A stretch of 64,000 nt of DNA from Montifringilla adamsi (lineage: Eukaryota; Chordata; Aves; Passeriformes; Passeridae): NCBI GenBank assembly GCA_017590115.1, contig JAGGNK010008781.1, forward strand, positions 6,055,371-6,119,370. The letters are read 5' to 3'. The notes beneath the pieces were generated by a model. It had not been told where the DNA came from. It ran no database searches and saw only the letters and a program-made list of their open reading frames with translations. A program made the position numbers and the translations under genes. Positions 1 through 13,887 of the stretch are shown here, one piece after another (within the stretch, counting starts at the first letter, position 1; each line of letters opens with the position of its first letter).

Positions 1-3000
1 GAGAGTCCTTGGAGCCAAATGCAGAAGCGGCTTAGCAGCTGTAAGGCAGCAGCACTTCGTTCCCATGCTGTGTGCTCACAAGCAAGACCTCAAAGCTCTT
101 TGAGAACATCACAGTGTCATAAGGGCCTTGCTGGAGCCATTATTAAACTCATTCAGCTGGTGTGTAAATGGAAGCCCAGACAGGATAAACAATCTGTCTG
201 CTGAGAACTGATCACCTCTGAAATGGCATCCCAAAACTATTAAAACTCTCATTTTCTTTACTTATCCCAAACATTTTTCCATTTCACTGGTGAGGCAAGG
301 GGACATTATTGCAAATGATTCTCTTCCCATGCAAATTCACTCTTCATCCCTGTCTATTTTGAGAAGCAGAAGCAAAAGAGTTCCCATGTGTGGGAAAGGA
401 AGCACCTCCTTCCCCTTTTGGGTGGGTCAGCACGCCATGGCTGCTTTTACTTCTGTGCTCCTGCACAAATGCAGTCACAACTGGAAATCTTCACCCTCAA
501 CCTACAATTGTCATGGGCACACCAGTCTGTAGCAGAACAACAGGTTTGGGCAGGCAGGAGTGCTTGCCACACACCAAAGTGCTTGGCTGGCCAGGCTGGA
601 TGCACAGAAGTAATGGAAAAATGGAGCCATCCTTCTGCCACATTAAGGACATTGATCAATGAAAATGCTGCATTGAACAGCCTAATAGTGTTGTTAAAAG
701 ATCATTGCTGCTTCTTTAGCTAACAAGTCAGCTTCTGAAAAAATCATTTTTTATGGAACCCAAGAAGATATATCAACACTGGCTGAGATCGCCAGCAGGT
801 GTAAATTGATGTAGTTCCACAGATGGCCATGGAATTGCCTTGATTTAAAATCAGCTTATAACTTAAGCACGTAGTATTTTGCAGCAGTAAATAATACCCA
901 TGAAAATTAGACAGGGGGTGAAGGGTCAGACAGGCTAAAGCTATTTTCTGTCTGTACTCTCCATGCTATTTCTATGCTATGGAATTCTTTCAATAGTGCC
1001 AAGATACTCAGGGTCACCTGTAGGGTCCTAGCTGGTCTGTGACACTGTCATCAATCAGGCTTTTTCCTTCAGACTGAAAACCAGGGAGGGGTGTGGTGGC
1101 AAAAAGAAAATGCAGGATTCCTTCCCTTGCCATAGCTACTGGTGTAACCCCAAATGATTTGAACCAGAAGTGCTGCTCCAAAAAGGGCTTTATTTTAAAA
1201 AATGAGGTTTGCTTTCATGACCCTTTACACTTCTGAATTCTTCACCCTGATCCCAGAAGGTTCTCTGAAAGAGGAAGAACCTTCACCAAGAGAGCAGGCT
1301 CCTCAGGGACCATGCACTGGGGTAGGTGGGTGCAGGATCAAAAAGCAGGGGTGGTTTGTGAAGGAAGCCCCTGCTGTGCACACAGCAACACGATCTGCAC
1401 AAGCCCTAATCCCATCAACTCTGGTTAAACCCACAGAGACCATTAAGATTAGCAGGATTCCAAGGCATGGTATCCAGCTGACTTCCCACGGGAATTAGAC
1501 AGCTCTGTCCTTGAATCTTCCCCTCAGGCTCAGGTACTGTGTTTCACTTTCTGCAAACAAACAGCACTGAAGAGAATACAATCAACACAGCAAAAAACAA
1601 GGCAAAAAAATGGAACCATTTCCTGCATAAGTGCCCCGTGTGCTTTGTCTGGAAGTGGATTCTGAGGACATGAGTAATGCCAATCCCAGAAGAATAAAAG
1701 GCAATGTGACTGCAGCCCAGGGAAGGAAGCATCTCCTGTGAAACACTGGAAGCAGACCAGCATCCCACAGAGAAGAGCACTGCCTTTGCCAGCACAATCC
1801 ATGAATGCCATCAGCTCTGCCCAGCAGCAGCCAGGCTGGTACCACCCCTCCCAGGCTTTGGAATCAGCCCAGAGTGAGAGCTTGAGCTGACTCCTGCCCT
1901 TGACCTGAGCCACCCAGCCTGCAGGCAAGGAGCTAAACCTGCCCTTACTGCCCATTCCAGCACCACTGGCTCTCAGTTATTGCCCTGTTTTTAACTCCAT
2001 GAGCCCCAGAGCTCTAAAAAAGGCTTTTTCATCTTCCAAAGGGGGAAACAGCTTCACCAAGAGAGCAACAGATTAGAGGGGTATTTATCAGGGGCTGATC
2101 CTTTACAAAAAACAACAGATAAATGGGGGGAAACAGTCCCATTTTTGCTGTCTCTCTGCTTCTCTAAGCACCACAGACACATGTTCAGACTCCCCCGTGG
2201 CTGGTGCCACTAAGCAGAGCAGAGGAGCTGCATGCAGCCTTTGCTGGCACCACTGCTCTGCTGCCTTCCGGACGCCTGGCAAGCAGCAGCTTCCCCAGCC
2301 CATAAATTGCACAGGACTCAAAATTAAGTCTCCTGCCTCCACTCCTGGTTTATTAACCCCATGAGGCATTAGGAGACCTTTTTAGAACCAGAATGGCAGA
2401 TAAAGGGAAAGGTAATAAAGCAGAATTGGCTCTCAAACTACCAAGCTTTAGTCCCCAGGAAGATGCTTCTGGGTCATATTTTTGAAACATTTATTCTACC
2501 TCCACCAGCCTTGCAATAGCAATGCATTCAGATACCAGCAGCTGATGATTTTCTAAAGATTGTAGCATAAATATGAGACAACAAGAAGCAACACACCATG
2601 TTCTATGCAGCAAAACATTTCAGGAGCATCTGTGCCTTGCCAAATCAACTCTCTATGATCCAACACTTTGGAATACCTCACCAGGAGCTGGACTGTAGAT
2701 GAAACCCCTCTCTCTGACTTTTAGGAGGAAAACCTCCAACAACTTCAAAGGCAACAACATTTTCACCTTATGTGAGGAACAGCTGCACAGACGCAAGCCA
2801 AAGATGCTTTTATCACCTCATATCACTTGGCATAAAGGATGGCACATGGGACGGTCTGGTGTCACTTCTGTCTCATTATAGCTCTGGTCTTTAGGCAGAG
2901 AAAGCACCAAGACACCCAGCCCAGGGCTTATCCACCTTCCCAGCACGTTGGCACAACAATGCCAAGGGATGTAATGGTGACCTGTATCTCTAATAAGCTG

Positions 3001-3224
3001 CCAGATCTCAGTGTTCCTTCACCTTGCTGCCCCTGTGCAGTGAGGTGCATCTCACTAACCAGCTTATTTCACCTCGCCTCTGTCTGAAGATTCCTGCCAA
3101 CAGCAACAAAACCCATTCTGTGTATCAGGTACGCCTCTCCTCGCCACCAGCCAGCCCCTTGTTACATCCTGCTCTCTGGAGAAGGGAGCCTGCCGTGTTT
3201 TGCAGTTCCAAGCCCCAATCTCTT
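1..3224. other. Gene-free DNA, nothing recognised
   Basis: No recognisable coding exon, RNA gene or mobile element was seen on either strand. The open frames are short, overlap each other on both strands and show no domain or motif I know, so I treat them as chance. The sequence is mixed in composition with few CpG, as expected for intergenic or intronic vertebrate DNA. Confidence 0.6.
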
Positions 3225-3440
3225 CAGACAGATTTCACAGTAATTGCAGAGCCGCGCCGCCCGGGCTGCGCACGGTGCCTTCGCTTCAGTGTTTATCCAA
3301 GGTGCCACGGATTTCCAGCTGTGATCTGTCAGTGATTATTTCCATACCCTTCACTTCACCCCTGTATGCAGGCATGTACCGAGGAGAGAGCAGTAATTAG
3401 AAGAATTGGGGTCTATTTAATTACCTTCTGACATGATAAC
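3225..3440. other. Candidate conserved noncoding element with a small CpG cluster
   Basis: About seven CpG dinucleotides fall in roughly 40 bases (3250-3290) inside otherwise CpG-poor DNA. They are followed by AT-rich sequence with homeodomain-type TAATTA/TAATTAC cores near 3393-3425. This mix of a small CpG patch and TAAT motifs is common in developmental enhancers. It is an inference from composition only; no alignment was available, and it may simply be unique neutral DNA. Confidence 0.25.
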
Positions 3441-6400
3441 ACAGCGGCTGCCTTCAAAGCAGGGAGACTCCCAGCAAATCAGATGGAAAGGCAGCGGAGC
3501 AGCAGCATGGGACCTGCATCACATTAGCACAGGTTGCCTCTGCTGGCAGGGGGGATGGAGCATTTGGTCCTGGCTGGCTCAGCAGGAGGCAGGCTGGGCT
3601 TAGAAAGGAAGGGGGGGTTGCCCAAATTCACCTGCATGAGCCAGAAAGAGTTGGTTTCACACAGATTCGCAACAGCTCATCCCTCAAGCAGAGGAAAGGT
3701 CTGCTCCCACACAACTTTCCCCTCTCTCTGTAGCAGCAGTGCCTGATTTCAAGAAGACAAGAACAGCTTGGGAAAGCAATGGATAGTGGAGGTTAAACCT
3801 GCACCTTCTGTAGCCCAGAGACCCTCAGAGGACCCTGGGGAAGTATCTGGACTGTTCACCCACAGCCTCTTCCATGGGAGCGCTGAACAGTGAATGTCAA
3901 CCACCACACAGCCTCAGGAGAGGCACCGTGGGGAGAGTGGTCCAGAGAGAAAACCTGAGTGACCTGCAAGTCCCTGGGTAAACTCCTGCACTGGAACACT
4001 GGCACTGAGCTTCTCACATTCGTTACTGTGTCAGGATGTAATTGCTTCTCCTTGTCACCCTTTCACCCTGGATCCCATGGGCTGGGTCTATCTAAGTTTG
4101 TACTTGTGAAGGTCATGGTTCTGCTAAAGGCGTCTTATTTTTGTCTCCAGCTCAGGCAGAGGGCACAGAGCTCTGGGGAAGGATGCCCCACTGCCCTGCC
4201 TCCTAGCAGGTGGCCTCAGCCCTCCTGCTGCAGGAGATTACTTTCAGCAGCTCTTCTTCCCTAACATGTCTCACCTCCGAGCTTTTGGACACCTCCTTCC
4301 TTAGGGGAGCACAATTATCTTCAGGGATGTTTGGAAATTAATAAGGCCTGGGTGATGGCTGGAACACATCTGTCCAGGACCACCAGAGCAGCCTCAGGCT
4401 CGCTCAGTGCTGCCTTTGGGGATGCTGGCTGGCTCCCCACACCAATCTGTTACAAACCTGCGGTGAAGAGGCAGGATGTAGAACCCACAAACTGTTCCTC
4501 TGCAGAAAGGAAATGAAAACCAAGCAGAAAAATCTAACCACACATGCCCAAGTTTGTCAGGAGACAACCAGAAAGAAGGAAAAAAAGGAGATCCCTCAAG
4601 ATGACAGCAGTCTGTGCCACCAGCCTGTTTCACACCGACTCCAGGAGGAGCTGCAGGTGCAGAGCACCTCTGAAGACAACGAGGTTTTAGCTTCATAAGT
4701 CATCTAGGGGCTCACAAGAAAGACACCCTACCACTTCCTCCTGAACAGAAAGGAGAATCTGACAGGATACTGAGTTTTTTCATGACAAAAATTGAGCTAC
4801 ATAAAAGTCTCTTTCCCAAAATGATTCAATGAATTCTGTCTCCACTTCTCTTTTGGGTCTACTGGTGCAAAACAAGAGAAGAAGGTACCCATCTTCTCCT
4901 AAGCTGTTTGCTGGGTGTATTCAAAATATAGGATATTCTGGCTGATTTTGGATGTAGGAATCAATGTCATGCCTCTATTCTGCAGAGGGTGGTTTCTCTC
5001 AGAGCCTAGCAAGAATATGCACATCTATGGCTTGAAATTCATTCTCTGGAAAAGTCCTCCATGCTTTGTTTAAAATTCATTGTTTCTTGTAAAGCCATTC
5101 ACTAGAATATTAATAGAAGGAAAATATATAAAAGGAGGAAATGCAGCTGACAGGAATTTGGTTAAAAATTTAAACCAATGTTCACAGTACTTTTCTATTT
5201 CTCAGCTCAGGTTGTATAATTTCCAATGCACGGGCCCTGAATCAGGCCTGACTTCGAATGCTATTTTGAAAAGAAAAGAGATGATGAATGTTTTGGCAGA
5301 TTCTTGATTTCCTTTTCAGCTCACTGTGAAAATATGATTGAAAATGCAAAGATGCCATAAAAAAAAAAAAAAAGAAAGGAGATGAAGGACAGAACATTAC
5401 ACAGGAGAAAAGAGCCTGCATAGCCAAAGAGGTCAAAAACTGGATTTCCCTTAATGAAAGACCTGGCAGTGTTAGGTTAACAGCAGGACTCAGCAATCTT
5501 ACATAAATGATTCTGTGGTTCTATTTGGGTCCAAAGCAAACACAATAAGACCAAAAGGTGCACAAACCCACTTTCCTTTGGTGGTACTCCAGAGGGGGGA
5601 GGAGAGCAATTGATAAAGACTAGTGGCTTGGAAAACACCTGCAGCTCCTCTCCCACAGCCATGATTTGACTCCACAGTGCAGGGGTGAATGATGCCTGAA
5701 CCCCTGACCAACTCAACACAGCATTCAGATCCTGTACCTAATTTACATACCACTGCATGTATTTCCATTAGACAAAATAAATACATATGATTCTATGAGT
5801 AATATCATTCTAAGTTGCAGAAGAAAAGAAACTGGTGGGGAAGGCAGGTGGGAGAAATGACTGAAGCAGTTATTAACGAGAAACTACCCTGTAATTACAC
5901 AGATTACCATTACCCCATCAAAAGGCAGCAAAACCACACCGAATTAACACCCAAACACTTCCAACAGGCACAAACTATTTCATAGCAGAGCTCTCCTTAC
6001 CACAGACCCTAAAAGTAGCAGAAGACTTGGCCTCACAGATGGCATCTGCTCTCTATCCACCCCCTGTTTATCTTCAACCATAATTAGGAAAAACACAGCA
6101 ATCAGAGGCCATCAGCTGCTCCCAGCCCATATTGGAACAGGGCTGGAACAGCTGTGTCACAGCTTTGTACCATTATCCTTCCTCCACCTCTCTAACCAGA
6201 AACAGCTTCATGAAGAATAAACCTTGCCACACCTGAAATACTTCAAAATAAAGGCAAGGCCTGGCTCTGCTTCAGAAGCAGCAAAAAGGGGACAGCCCTA
6301 CAGTGAGCTGCCTTACTGGATCTGTTCAGTCACTGCTACTGGTTCGAAAGTGCAAAGGCTTGATGTGACTGTGTCACACCAAATAAAGCAGAGATTCCTC

Positions 6401-8029
6401 TCAGCCTTTATCCAATGACAAGCAGTCAACCAAGATCACTGCAACCCTTCTGGGGCTGGAACATGACCCACAGTAATCAAACTCACCAGTACAGGCCAGA
6501 GGAGGGAATTTCCCTCATGGGAACTGCAGCTGCAATTTCTAATGAGCAGAGCACAACCATCTGCACTGGAGTCTGGCTCTGACAGCTGTTCTTCAAGACT
6601 TTGTCAGACTTCCTACATCCTTTCAGCCATCTTTCATTTGCTGTGAAAATCCCCTCCCAGAACCCAGTCCCTTGTAAGCACCCCAGGAAAATGAGCTGTT
6701 GAGTGTTGACTGATTGCAGGGAAAGAGCAGAGTCAAATTCAGCACCATCCTCCACGAAGGGCATGACCAGGGAAGAGCTGGTCAAAGGCACTGGGGAGCC
6801 AGCCCAGGAGTGCTCTGTGTCCCCACTGTCCCTGAGAGTAAAGCTGGACTGCTGCAACCCTCTTCCTTCCTAGCTCTCGTCCCTCCTGACATGTGGGCTA
6901 TGGCGTCTCCTGTCACCCATGGCCTGGCACTCCCTCCCTGCTGGTAGCACCAGAAGAGCACAAAGCAGCAGCAAGGAGCTCATCCATAGAGCACTGGGCC
7001 ACTCTGTTGGGCAGACAAGGCTGGGACAGCAGTGCCTCTGAGCTCCCAGTGCCCAGTGTTTGAAGAGTGGCTCACAGGGAGAGCTGGCACCACACCAGTA
7101 GCAATGTGCAGGTACTAACTGCAAAAGGAGGTCTCAGCAGTAAGTACTGCCACCCTGAGCAATGCTTGGTGGTGTTACTACCTGAGTTTCCAGCGCCATT
7201 GCCATGGTACCTGCCCATGACACCCCAAAATCCTCCTGGCTGGGCTGGGAGCAGTGTGGGTGCCAGGGAAATCCTCTCCCCAGACATGGGGCTGAAGCCA
7301 ATCCAGATCACCCCCTCTCCCACCCCAGCCACACACACACTCTTGTGCAGAAGGCAAAACACTCCTCATGGAAAACCCCAAAATGGCTATTGCTGTATTT
7401 GTGAGCGTGGAGGGAATTCTTCACTGGTAGGAAGCACTGGCAGAGACTCTTCCCAGTGTGAGGACAGACCCATCCTGCCCAACAGCTCAGCCCCAGTGCC
7501 CAGCAGGGCACAGACAGGATGGGCCCCCAGGTGTGAGTCTGCATCAGCAAAGTCTGCACAAACCACAGAGCCATTATCAGGGGTAAAATTAGCTCCTGTT
7601 ACTGACAGCATCTATCACTCATTCCTACTCTAATCTCTACCAAGGGAAGGATTTACAAGCAACAGTGATGAAAGAGAAAAGGGAAGGGGGAAAAAAATCA
7701 AAGCAATACAGAGGGGAGAAGAAAAAAAATCAAAGCCAAGATAACAAAAGCATTTGTGAGGCTGGAAGAAACAAACTACATTGTATTACAGGGACCAAGG
7801 GATCCTTATCATGCCCAGATAAGATTTTCATTCACTGTGTTGGGAATTATTTTTTTTAACTGCTTAAGAAGATTCAAATACACTGCCAGGTACCTCCAGC
7901 TCTTTAAGGATTTCCTTCTAGCCATGCAGCATTGCAGCAGCTCATCCTAATAAAAATCCTAGGGAAACACACACAATGGGAAGCACATCAAAGGGACACA
8001 TGTTGTAAGCATCCTACCAAACAGGTATA
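3441..8029. other. Gene-free DNA, nothing recognised
   Basis: No gene was recognised. The only low-complexity features are a 15-base poly-A at 5359-5373, an A-rich, lysine-coding stretch near 7665-7745, and a short CA run near 7330-7341. The longest open frame (7067-7633, plus) has no recognisable domain and overlaps several antisense frames, so it is not annotated as a gene. Confidence 0.6.
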
Positions 8030-8290
8030 AAAACTTAAGGTGGGGAAAAGATAAAGATCAGATTTTATGTCAGTGTTATTCTTTAAGAGGTTTAGTCACC
8101 CTTAAAAAAAAGGATTTATGAAAAACCTATTATTCACAGAATAACCAGTTTCGATAAACCTAACCCTTAGATCAATGGATAGTGCACTACTAGATGTGTA
8201 TTAGTAAATGATTATGTAATGCAGACATTAATGAGCCATTATGAAAATTATTATTCAAATAGGACCAAAAGAAGCAAGCAAACCACCAAC
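8030..8290. other. Candidate conserved noncoding element, AT-rich
   Basis: An AT-rich block with a dense set of short TF-type cores: TTAATGAGCC, TGATTATGTAAT, repeated ATTATT and GATAAA. Its composition shifts sharply from the flanking GC-mixed DNA, and it has no simple-repeat structure beyond an A8 run near 8104. That look is typical of conserved regulatory blocks in vertebrate gene deserts. The call is based on appearance alone; a multi-species alignment would decide it. Confidence 0.25.
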
Positions 8291-9039
8291 AGTGCTGCTT
8301 GTTACCTCCCAAATAACCTTTGCTTTGCTCATCCGTAATAAATTCCTTCAGTTACTGGCAGAATTAATCACCACAAACAAATGTAACTTATGGATGCACT
8401 ATTCTGTGAGCTGCCCAGGGAACAGAGCCTTCCTCTCCTGAAAGGGCACACCTAATGCCAACTCCACTGGAGTCAAAGGCACCTCAGTGACCTGCACCAA
8501 CACCATCCACAAAAACAATCTGATTAAAATGTGCCTTTTACGCACAGACCTCAGAACACCTGACCAGTGATTATTGATGGAGCTGTTCAGCAAACCTACC
8601 CCATCCTGCTGCTGTGGCCACTGCTGTGCCAGGGCAGAGCCAGCCGTGAGCTTCCAGCCTGACTTGGTGTCACGCAGCCAGCTGGAGCTGCCTGGGGCCT
8701 GTCTGAATGAAATAAAGAGAAACAAAACAGAGTGAAGGGCCTGCCCTGTCTTTACAGCTTCACCACAGGCCAGTCTCCCACGAGGTTTCTCCAGCATTGC
8801 ACAGACTTGTGCTCCTGAGCACCCATTTGGATGGGGATGCCTGTAGGATATGAGCTAGTGAGAGCTGGGAGGCAGAAAGCCATGGGCTCACAAAACGTAT
8901 CTGCTGGAGCTGCTGCCAGGCAGGGTCTCACAATGAAGGGTAAGAGAATCTAGGACTGTCTGACCACCCAGTAGTATCCCCCTTATCCCTCTCCCTTCCC
9001 TCCTGACAAAGGGAAGGCATCAACATCTCTCTTGTAACA
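8291..9039. other. Gene-free DNA, nothing recognised
   Basis: Mixed-composition sequence with no recognised exon, repeat or RNA gene. The overlapping minus-strand frame at 8399-8797 has no recognisable domain. Confidence 0.55.
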
Positions 9040-9320
9040 ACATTGAAATAAATGTGAGGAAATTACCCTTTTGCAAAGAGAGGCGATACGTATGCATATG
9101 TGTGTTGGGAAGTCTAATTTGCATTTCTGGGCCTCAGAGTGCCCCTAATAGAATTTACAGTGGGTTGTGAAGATTGCCATCCCAGCTAATCAAATATAAT
9201 AAATAGCTCTGACTGAGCAGATGACTCTCCTACAGCACTGTGGTTATCAGAGGGATCGGTCTTAATTTGAGACTCCATTCATCAGCTCTGCTAACAGGAT
9301 TGTGCAGAGAGTGATATTTG
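9040..9320. other. Candidate conserved noncoding element
   Basis: The block contains an alternating purine-pyrimidine stretch around 9088-9105 (cgtatgcatatgtgtgt), an octamer-like ATTTGCAT at about 9118-9125, and AT-rich cores (TAATCAAATATAATAAATA near 9186-9205). Short TF-type motifs packed into unique AT-rich sequence suggest an enhancer-like element. This is inference only. Confidence 0.22.
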
Positions 9321-11159
9321 ACAGAAGTGTTTTCGAAATTCCTAAATAGAGAGTGTGCATTGAGGGAGACAAGATGGATGTTTCCATTACAGTGACCGTG
9401 CAGGATGTCACAGCAGCCCTGGCTTCCCACCCAGCCACAAATAACTGACAGATACATGCCATTAAGGTGAATGCAGTAGCCACAGATTCCTTCTTGTTTT
9501 CTTTATCTAAAGGAAAATAATGAATTAATTCTAGGGATTAAGCGTGGCAGCAGCTTGTGCTCCTGGCTGTACATCACAGTGACAAGCAGCTCTGAGGCTC
9601 TACCTGGGGATAGTGGTGAAGGCAGGGGAGACCTGAGGAACACAGGCACACTTGTGCACATGAGCTGCTGCAGTACCTCCCACAGCCCTGGGCCAGGGGG
9701 TTACCAAGGATCAAAGGGCAGGAAGGACCTCCTGATTTAATGATCCATGTACTCTGCAGGTGGAAACATCTTAGAATCTCTTTCTGCAAGTTATCACATG
9801 TCTCCTTAAAACCAGTTGGGTTTTTAGACCTCACTGCTCCCACTGGACACTCATCACCCCATGTCTTGTCTTGAGCTTGACCTGCAAGATCACCCTATCT
9901 ACAAGGAGCAGCAGGAACCCCTCTCAACCTTTTCTTTGCTAGCCTGAATGTCCCTTTAACCTCCACTCACAACATAAACTTCATTTTGCAGCCATACCAA
10001 ACCGAGCTCATTGTCCTTGGTCACCTGAGGCAACATCTCAGGTGAGTTTAAGGTTGTCCTTCCCCAGCCCTCTCAGGATGCTCCAGACCACAGGAGGTAT
10101 CTCTAGTTTGCCCCCACTCCACAGGGAGAAGTGCAGAGAGACTCATTCAAGCTGGGAAGAGCTGTGATGAAACCAGACCTGTTTGCTTTGAGCAGCTCTC
10201 CCACAGCAGATTGGGCCATTGATAACGGATTAATGAAAGACGTGTTAACTATCACCACCACCATCATAGACCTGCACAGTTTTTCAGACATGTTGATAGC
10301 AACTTTCAGCACAGAAACATCCTCTTCCATTTCTTAGGAGGGGGATAATGCAAAGCCATTTTCTCCTTCTGTCAACAGCATGGGCTGAGGGGCAGATCAG
10401 ATACAGCAAGCTGCTGAAGGGCAGCGTGAGAAACACCACTGCTGGCCCAGCTGTGCAGCAGGCAGGTGGCCAAGTGCCCCACAAAGCATCTCAGGGGCTG
10501 TGAAGGTTGGTTGCTCCTGAAAGAACAGGGCAGAGGAGCAGAAAGGAGCAATAAAACCCAGGAACGAAGAAGTTGTCTCAGACCCATTCATCCAGACAGC
10601 ACATTTTACCCAGATTTTGTAAACAACACGGTGGAAATGGTAAATCACACCGATAAAGTGACACTCAATATTCTTCCCATCTTCCTTCTCTTCGTCTAGA
10701 GCCATTCCTTTCAGCAGAAACAAAGGAAACATGAAACATGCTGGAAAAGGCTTCTCAGCTCTTGCCTGCTTGTTCCACCTTGAATAGCCACAGAGCTGAG
10801 AGCTGCTGTCCCAGTGTGAAACAAGAATCACTGTGAATCCTCTTCAGAGACAACCCCATGCTCAAGGGACAGAGGGGAGCAGGGACAGGTCAGGAAGGAA
10901 CGGGAGAAACATATATAAAAATATGTTTTTTCTATATATTAAAAAAAATAAAAAGAAAAAGATAAAAGGAAAGAGGGAAGCTTATTCTGCAAGTCAAAAA
11001 CAGTTTGGCATTTCCAAGTTAAATAAAAGTGAAGCCTCTGTCCGCATGCTTCATTGTAACACTGTTGCTCTAAATCCCCTTTTATCCCTTTAATTATGCA
11101 TGGAAAAACCACACGACCTCCCTGCTCGTGTGCTCAGCCGAGCAGTGGCTCACAGTGCA
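9321..11159. other. Gene-free DNA, nothing recognised
   Basis: No coding or RNA gene was recognised. An A/T-rich low-complexity patch lies near 10910-10970. Overlapping frames on both strands around 10280-10830 show no known protein features. Confidence 0.55.
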
Positions 11160-11580
11160 GAAGGCTCATTATACAGCTTTAGCGGGGCTGAGTGCTCTGA
11201 ATTATTTAAATCTCCATTAAGCCTCCACTATGGCATATCTGTGTGATAAACGGATCAGGTGCTGCTGGATTTCTCCCCTGGCCAACCCGCTCTCCCTTCT
11301 CCTTCCCTCTCCCCCTCTCCTTCCTCCTGCAAAACTCAGTAGGAAGGGAGATAATTGCCAAGAGGGAAAGAGTTTGCACTCGTGCTATCAAGTGTTTCGT
11401 TGTCATTTAAAAAAGGCCAACTGAGCCAAGTAATAAAGACACTTAATCAGGATTAGCACTAGAGGGCATGGTAAGGTGGTCAATGCATAACTTGTTTAAT
11501 GGCCATTTTATTGTTTAAATTAAATAAAACTTAAATCATTATGTTTTACTTAAGCAGTGTGAATGCCCTGTCCCTGTTCC
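11160..11580. other. Candidate conserved noncoding element pair
   Basis: Two AT-rich blocks flank a C/T-rich middle (about 11280-11330). The first (11195-11260) has TGATAA (GATA-type) and an E-box CAGGTG. The second (11400-11565) has TTTAATGGCCATTTTATTG and several TTAAAT cores. The sequence is unique and not microsatellite-like, and resembles regulatory DNA around developmental genes. No alignment was available. Confidence 0.25.
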
Positions 11581-13856
11581 TGCAGCACCACTTCAGCAGC
11601 ACAGAGAAGGAATGGTGTATGGCCAAAGACGAGGCAGTGGAGATGATGAGGATCAATGTACCCAGAGTGGGGACGATCTAATTTATCCTCCCTGTCCCTT
11701 TTTCACATGCCCACTGTTCTACAGACCAGTATCATCAGGAGAAGAATGGTCCAAGGAGGAGTGAGGAGAGGTGGACTGAGGGATCTTGGAGCACAAAGGG
11801 TGAAGGGTTTGTGGAACAGCCTCCTGCATCCTCAAATGGAGGAAGAAAAAGAATAATAATCATAGTGAAACACAGCAGTCCCTGCAGCTTCCCTGGGAGC
11901 AAGGCAGTTCATCCCAGACCAAGGAGAGGCCCTTAATCCCTGTGAAGGGCAAGATCAATCCTCCTTAGAGACAATTTCCTGCTGCCACAGAGCTCTTCAA
12001 GCATGAAAGGATGGGGAAACAGGAGAAAATCTCTTCATATTGCTATGCAAAATACCTCCTCAAGGCACGGGCAGACCTACCCAAGAGCACCACAAGGGCC
12101 ATGGCAGGAAAGCTGCAGGTTAACACGTTTGTTTTCCTTTATTTCCTACCACTAGGGACAAGTAGGCATGGGTAATACCAAGTCTGGGCACCCAACAGCC
12201 ACAAAATCTGGAAAATAATTAACAGAAGTCTCAGGTAGAAACATCTTCAGAATGCTTTTGGGTTTGGGGGAAAAATAAACCTTTTAAAGAAACACTGCCA
12301 GAGCTGAATATACCTCCTTGGTTATCTCAACAGCAGGGAAGAGGAAGGATCCTTGCCTGGATCTCACCACTGAGGACCAGCACAAGTTACTGAGAGCTCC
12401 TCCCCACAGCACACTGGGCTCACCAAGAGCTGTGTGGCACTGTCACATGCCACAGGCACCTGTCACCTGAGGTACACGCAGCCACACAAACAAACACACC
12501 CCAGTAAAACAAACCTCCACAGCCAGCCAGTCCACAATGGCTGTAAGGGAAGCCACCACCCAAAAATACACTTCTTGTTATATCCAAGTCACAATTCCCT
12601 ACCCCCCAAAAAAGTGAACAGGATTTAGCTCCTGATCAACCCCAGGTTTCCTGAGTGAGCATGAAAAAGTCCCAGATCTCCACAGGCTTTGGCTCCTGGT
12701 CTGCAAGATGGAGATAAGGGTCCATCTGTTCCCCCCTCGTGCTGTGGAAAGGCTGGAGGATCCTGAGGAGCTGCTGGAGGCTGAGATAACTGCCTGGCTC
12801 TCCCCACAGCCTCAGGAAGCACCCGCTGAATGGGGCAGGAAGCAGGTGGAGACAAGGAGGTGCAATAAGTTATTTATTTATGAAAGCAACTGGAAAATGT
12901 GCTGAGAAGAGGAAAAAAAAAAAAAAAGTCTTTTGTGTTTAAAAAATAACCTCTGCCTTAAAAAATATTTAAAGACATCTTATTTTAGAAATTTCTCTCC
13001 ATATTTATTTGAGATAAATGGAGGCAGCATAGTGGCAGCATTTTCTTAAGACTTGAGAAATAGATGGCAGGACTCTAGAGACAGGTTTCACTCATATATC
13101 ATTGCCTTCCCCTCCCAGTCTCTGGGGGACACGTGTTGCTGTGACATCTTTTACTAAGATTTACAGAGCAGTCATCCTGTCAGGGATGTGAAGGCAGCCT
13201 TGCTGCCACAAAGCCGCTGTCAAACCTGCCCCATGTTCAGGAGGCAGCAGCTAACCTTGTTTTCAAACCACAGTTTCTATGTACAGAGGCAGCAGAGGCA
13301 AAGAAAGAGCCCAGTCTGCCCCATTTTTCTGCAAGGGGGCTATTTGCTGTCTACTTACAGTTTTTTAAACTGGTATTTATTTTGCTGCCCTGGCAGTGCT
13401 TATTTCTTCAAGATGCAGGAAAGCGATTAGAGCTGGGCATCCTGTTCCTGGCTCTGCTCCTGGCTCCCTCTGGGTTACCTTTGGGGATGGTGTGGGGGAA
13501 GCCTGACCTCAGTGGCACTGTTGGAGCTGCCTTTGCTCTCCCTACATGCCTCAGTTTATCACACTCTTGCCAACTCCCATCTGTATTTTTAAAAACTGCA
13601 TGAGTCAGGCATGAGTCAAAGTCTTGAAATGTGAGGAACTGGCTTTAAATTCAAGCTGCATTTTAAGGAGGAAGGCGCTAAATTTTGTTTGTGAAATCTC
13701 CAGCAATGACCTCTAGGTGCTTCTTCTAAAAGTCTGAGATTGATAGTAACTATATAATATTTACAAGCATGAATCATCTCAGTTTGCACAATATGTTTTC
13801 CCTTTTGCTGACAACTCTCAAACTAACTTGACTACATCAGGACCACCTTTTCCAGG

Positions 13857-13857
<1 letters not shown>
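11581..13857. other. Gene-free DNA, nothing recognised
   Basis: No gene was recognised. There is a 15-base poly-A at 12913-12927, followed by AT-rich sequence to about 13020. A hydrophobic frame near 13382-13603 looks like a signal peptide in part but has no homology that I recognise and no supporting exon structure. Confidence 0.55.

Positions 13858-13883
<26 letters not shown>
13858..13883. repeat. Poly-A tract (26 nt)
   Basis: An uninterrupted run of 26 A. No LINE or SINE body was recognised next to it, so it is called a mononucleotide microsatellite rather than a retroposon tail. Confidence 0.95.

Positions 13884-13887
<4 letters not shown>

Noticed and set aside
5508..5530. 'atgattctgtggttctat', like the octamer repeat at the CR1 3' end
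   Set aside because: Only about 18 bases match, and no CR1 body lies next to it.
7067..7633. 188-residue plus-strand frame
   Set aside because: No recognised domain, overlapped by four antisense frames, and no splice or promoter context.
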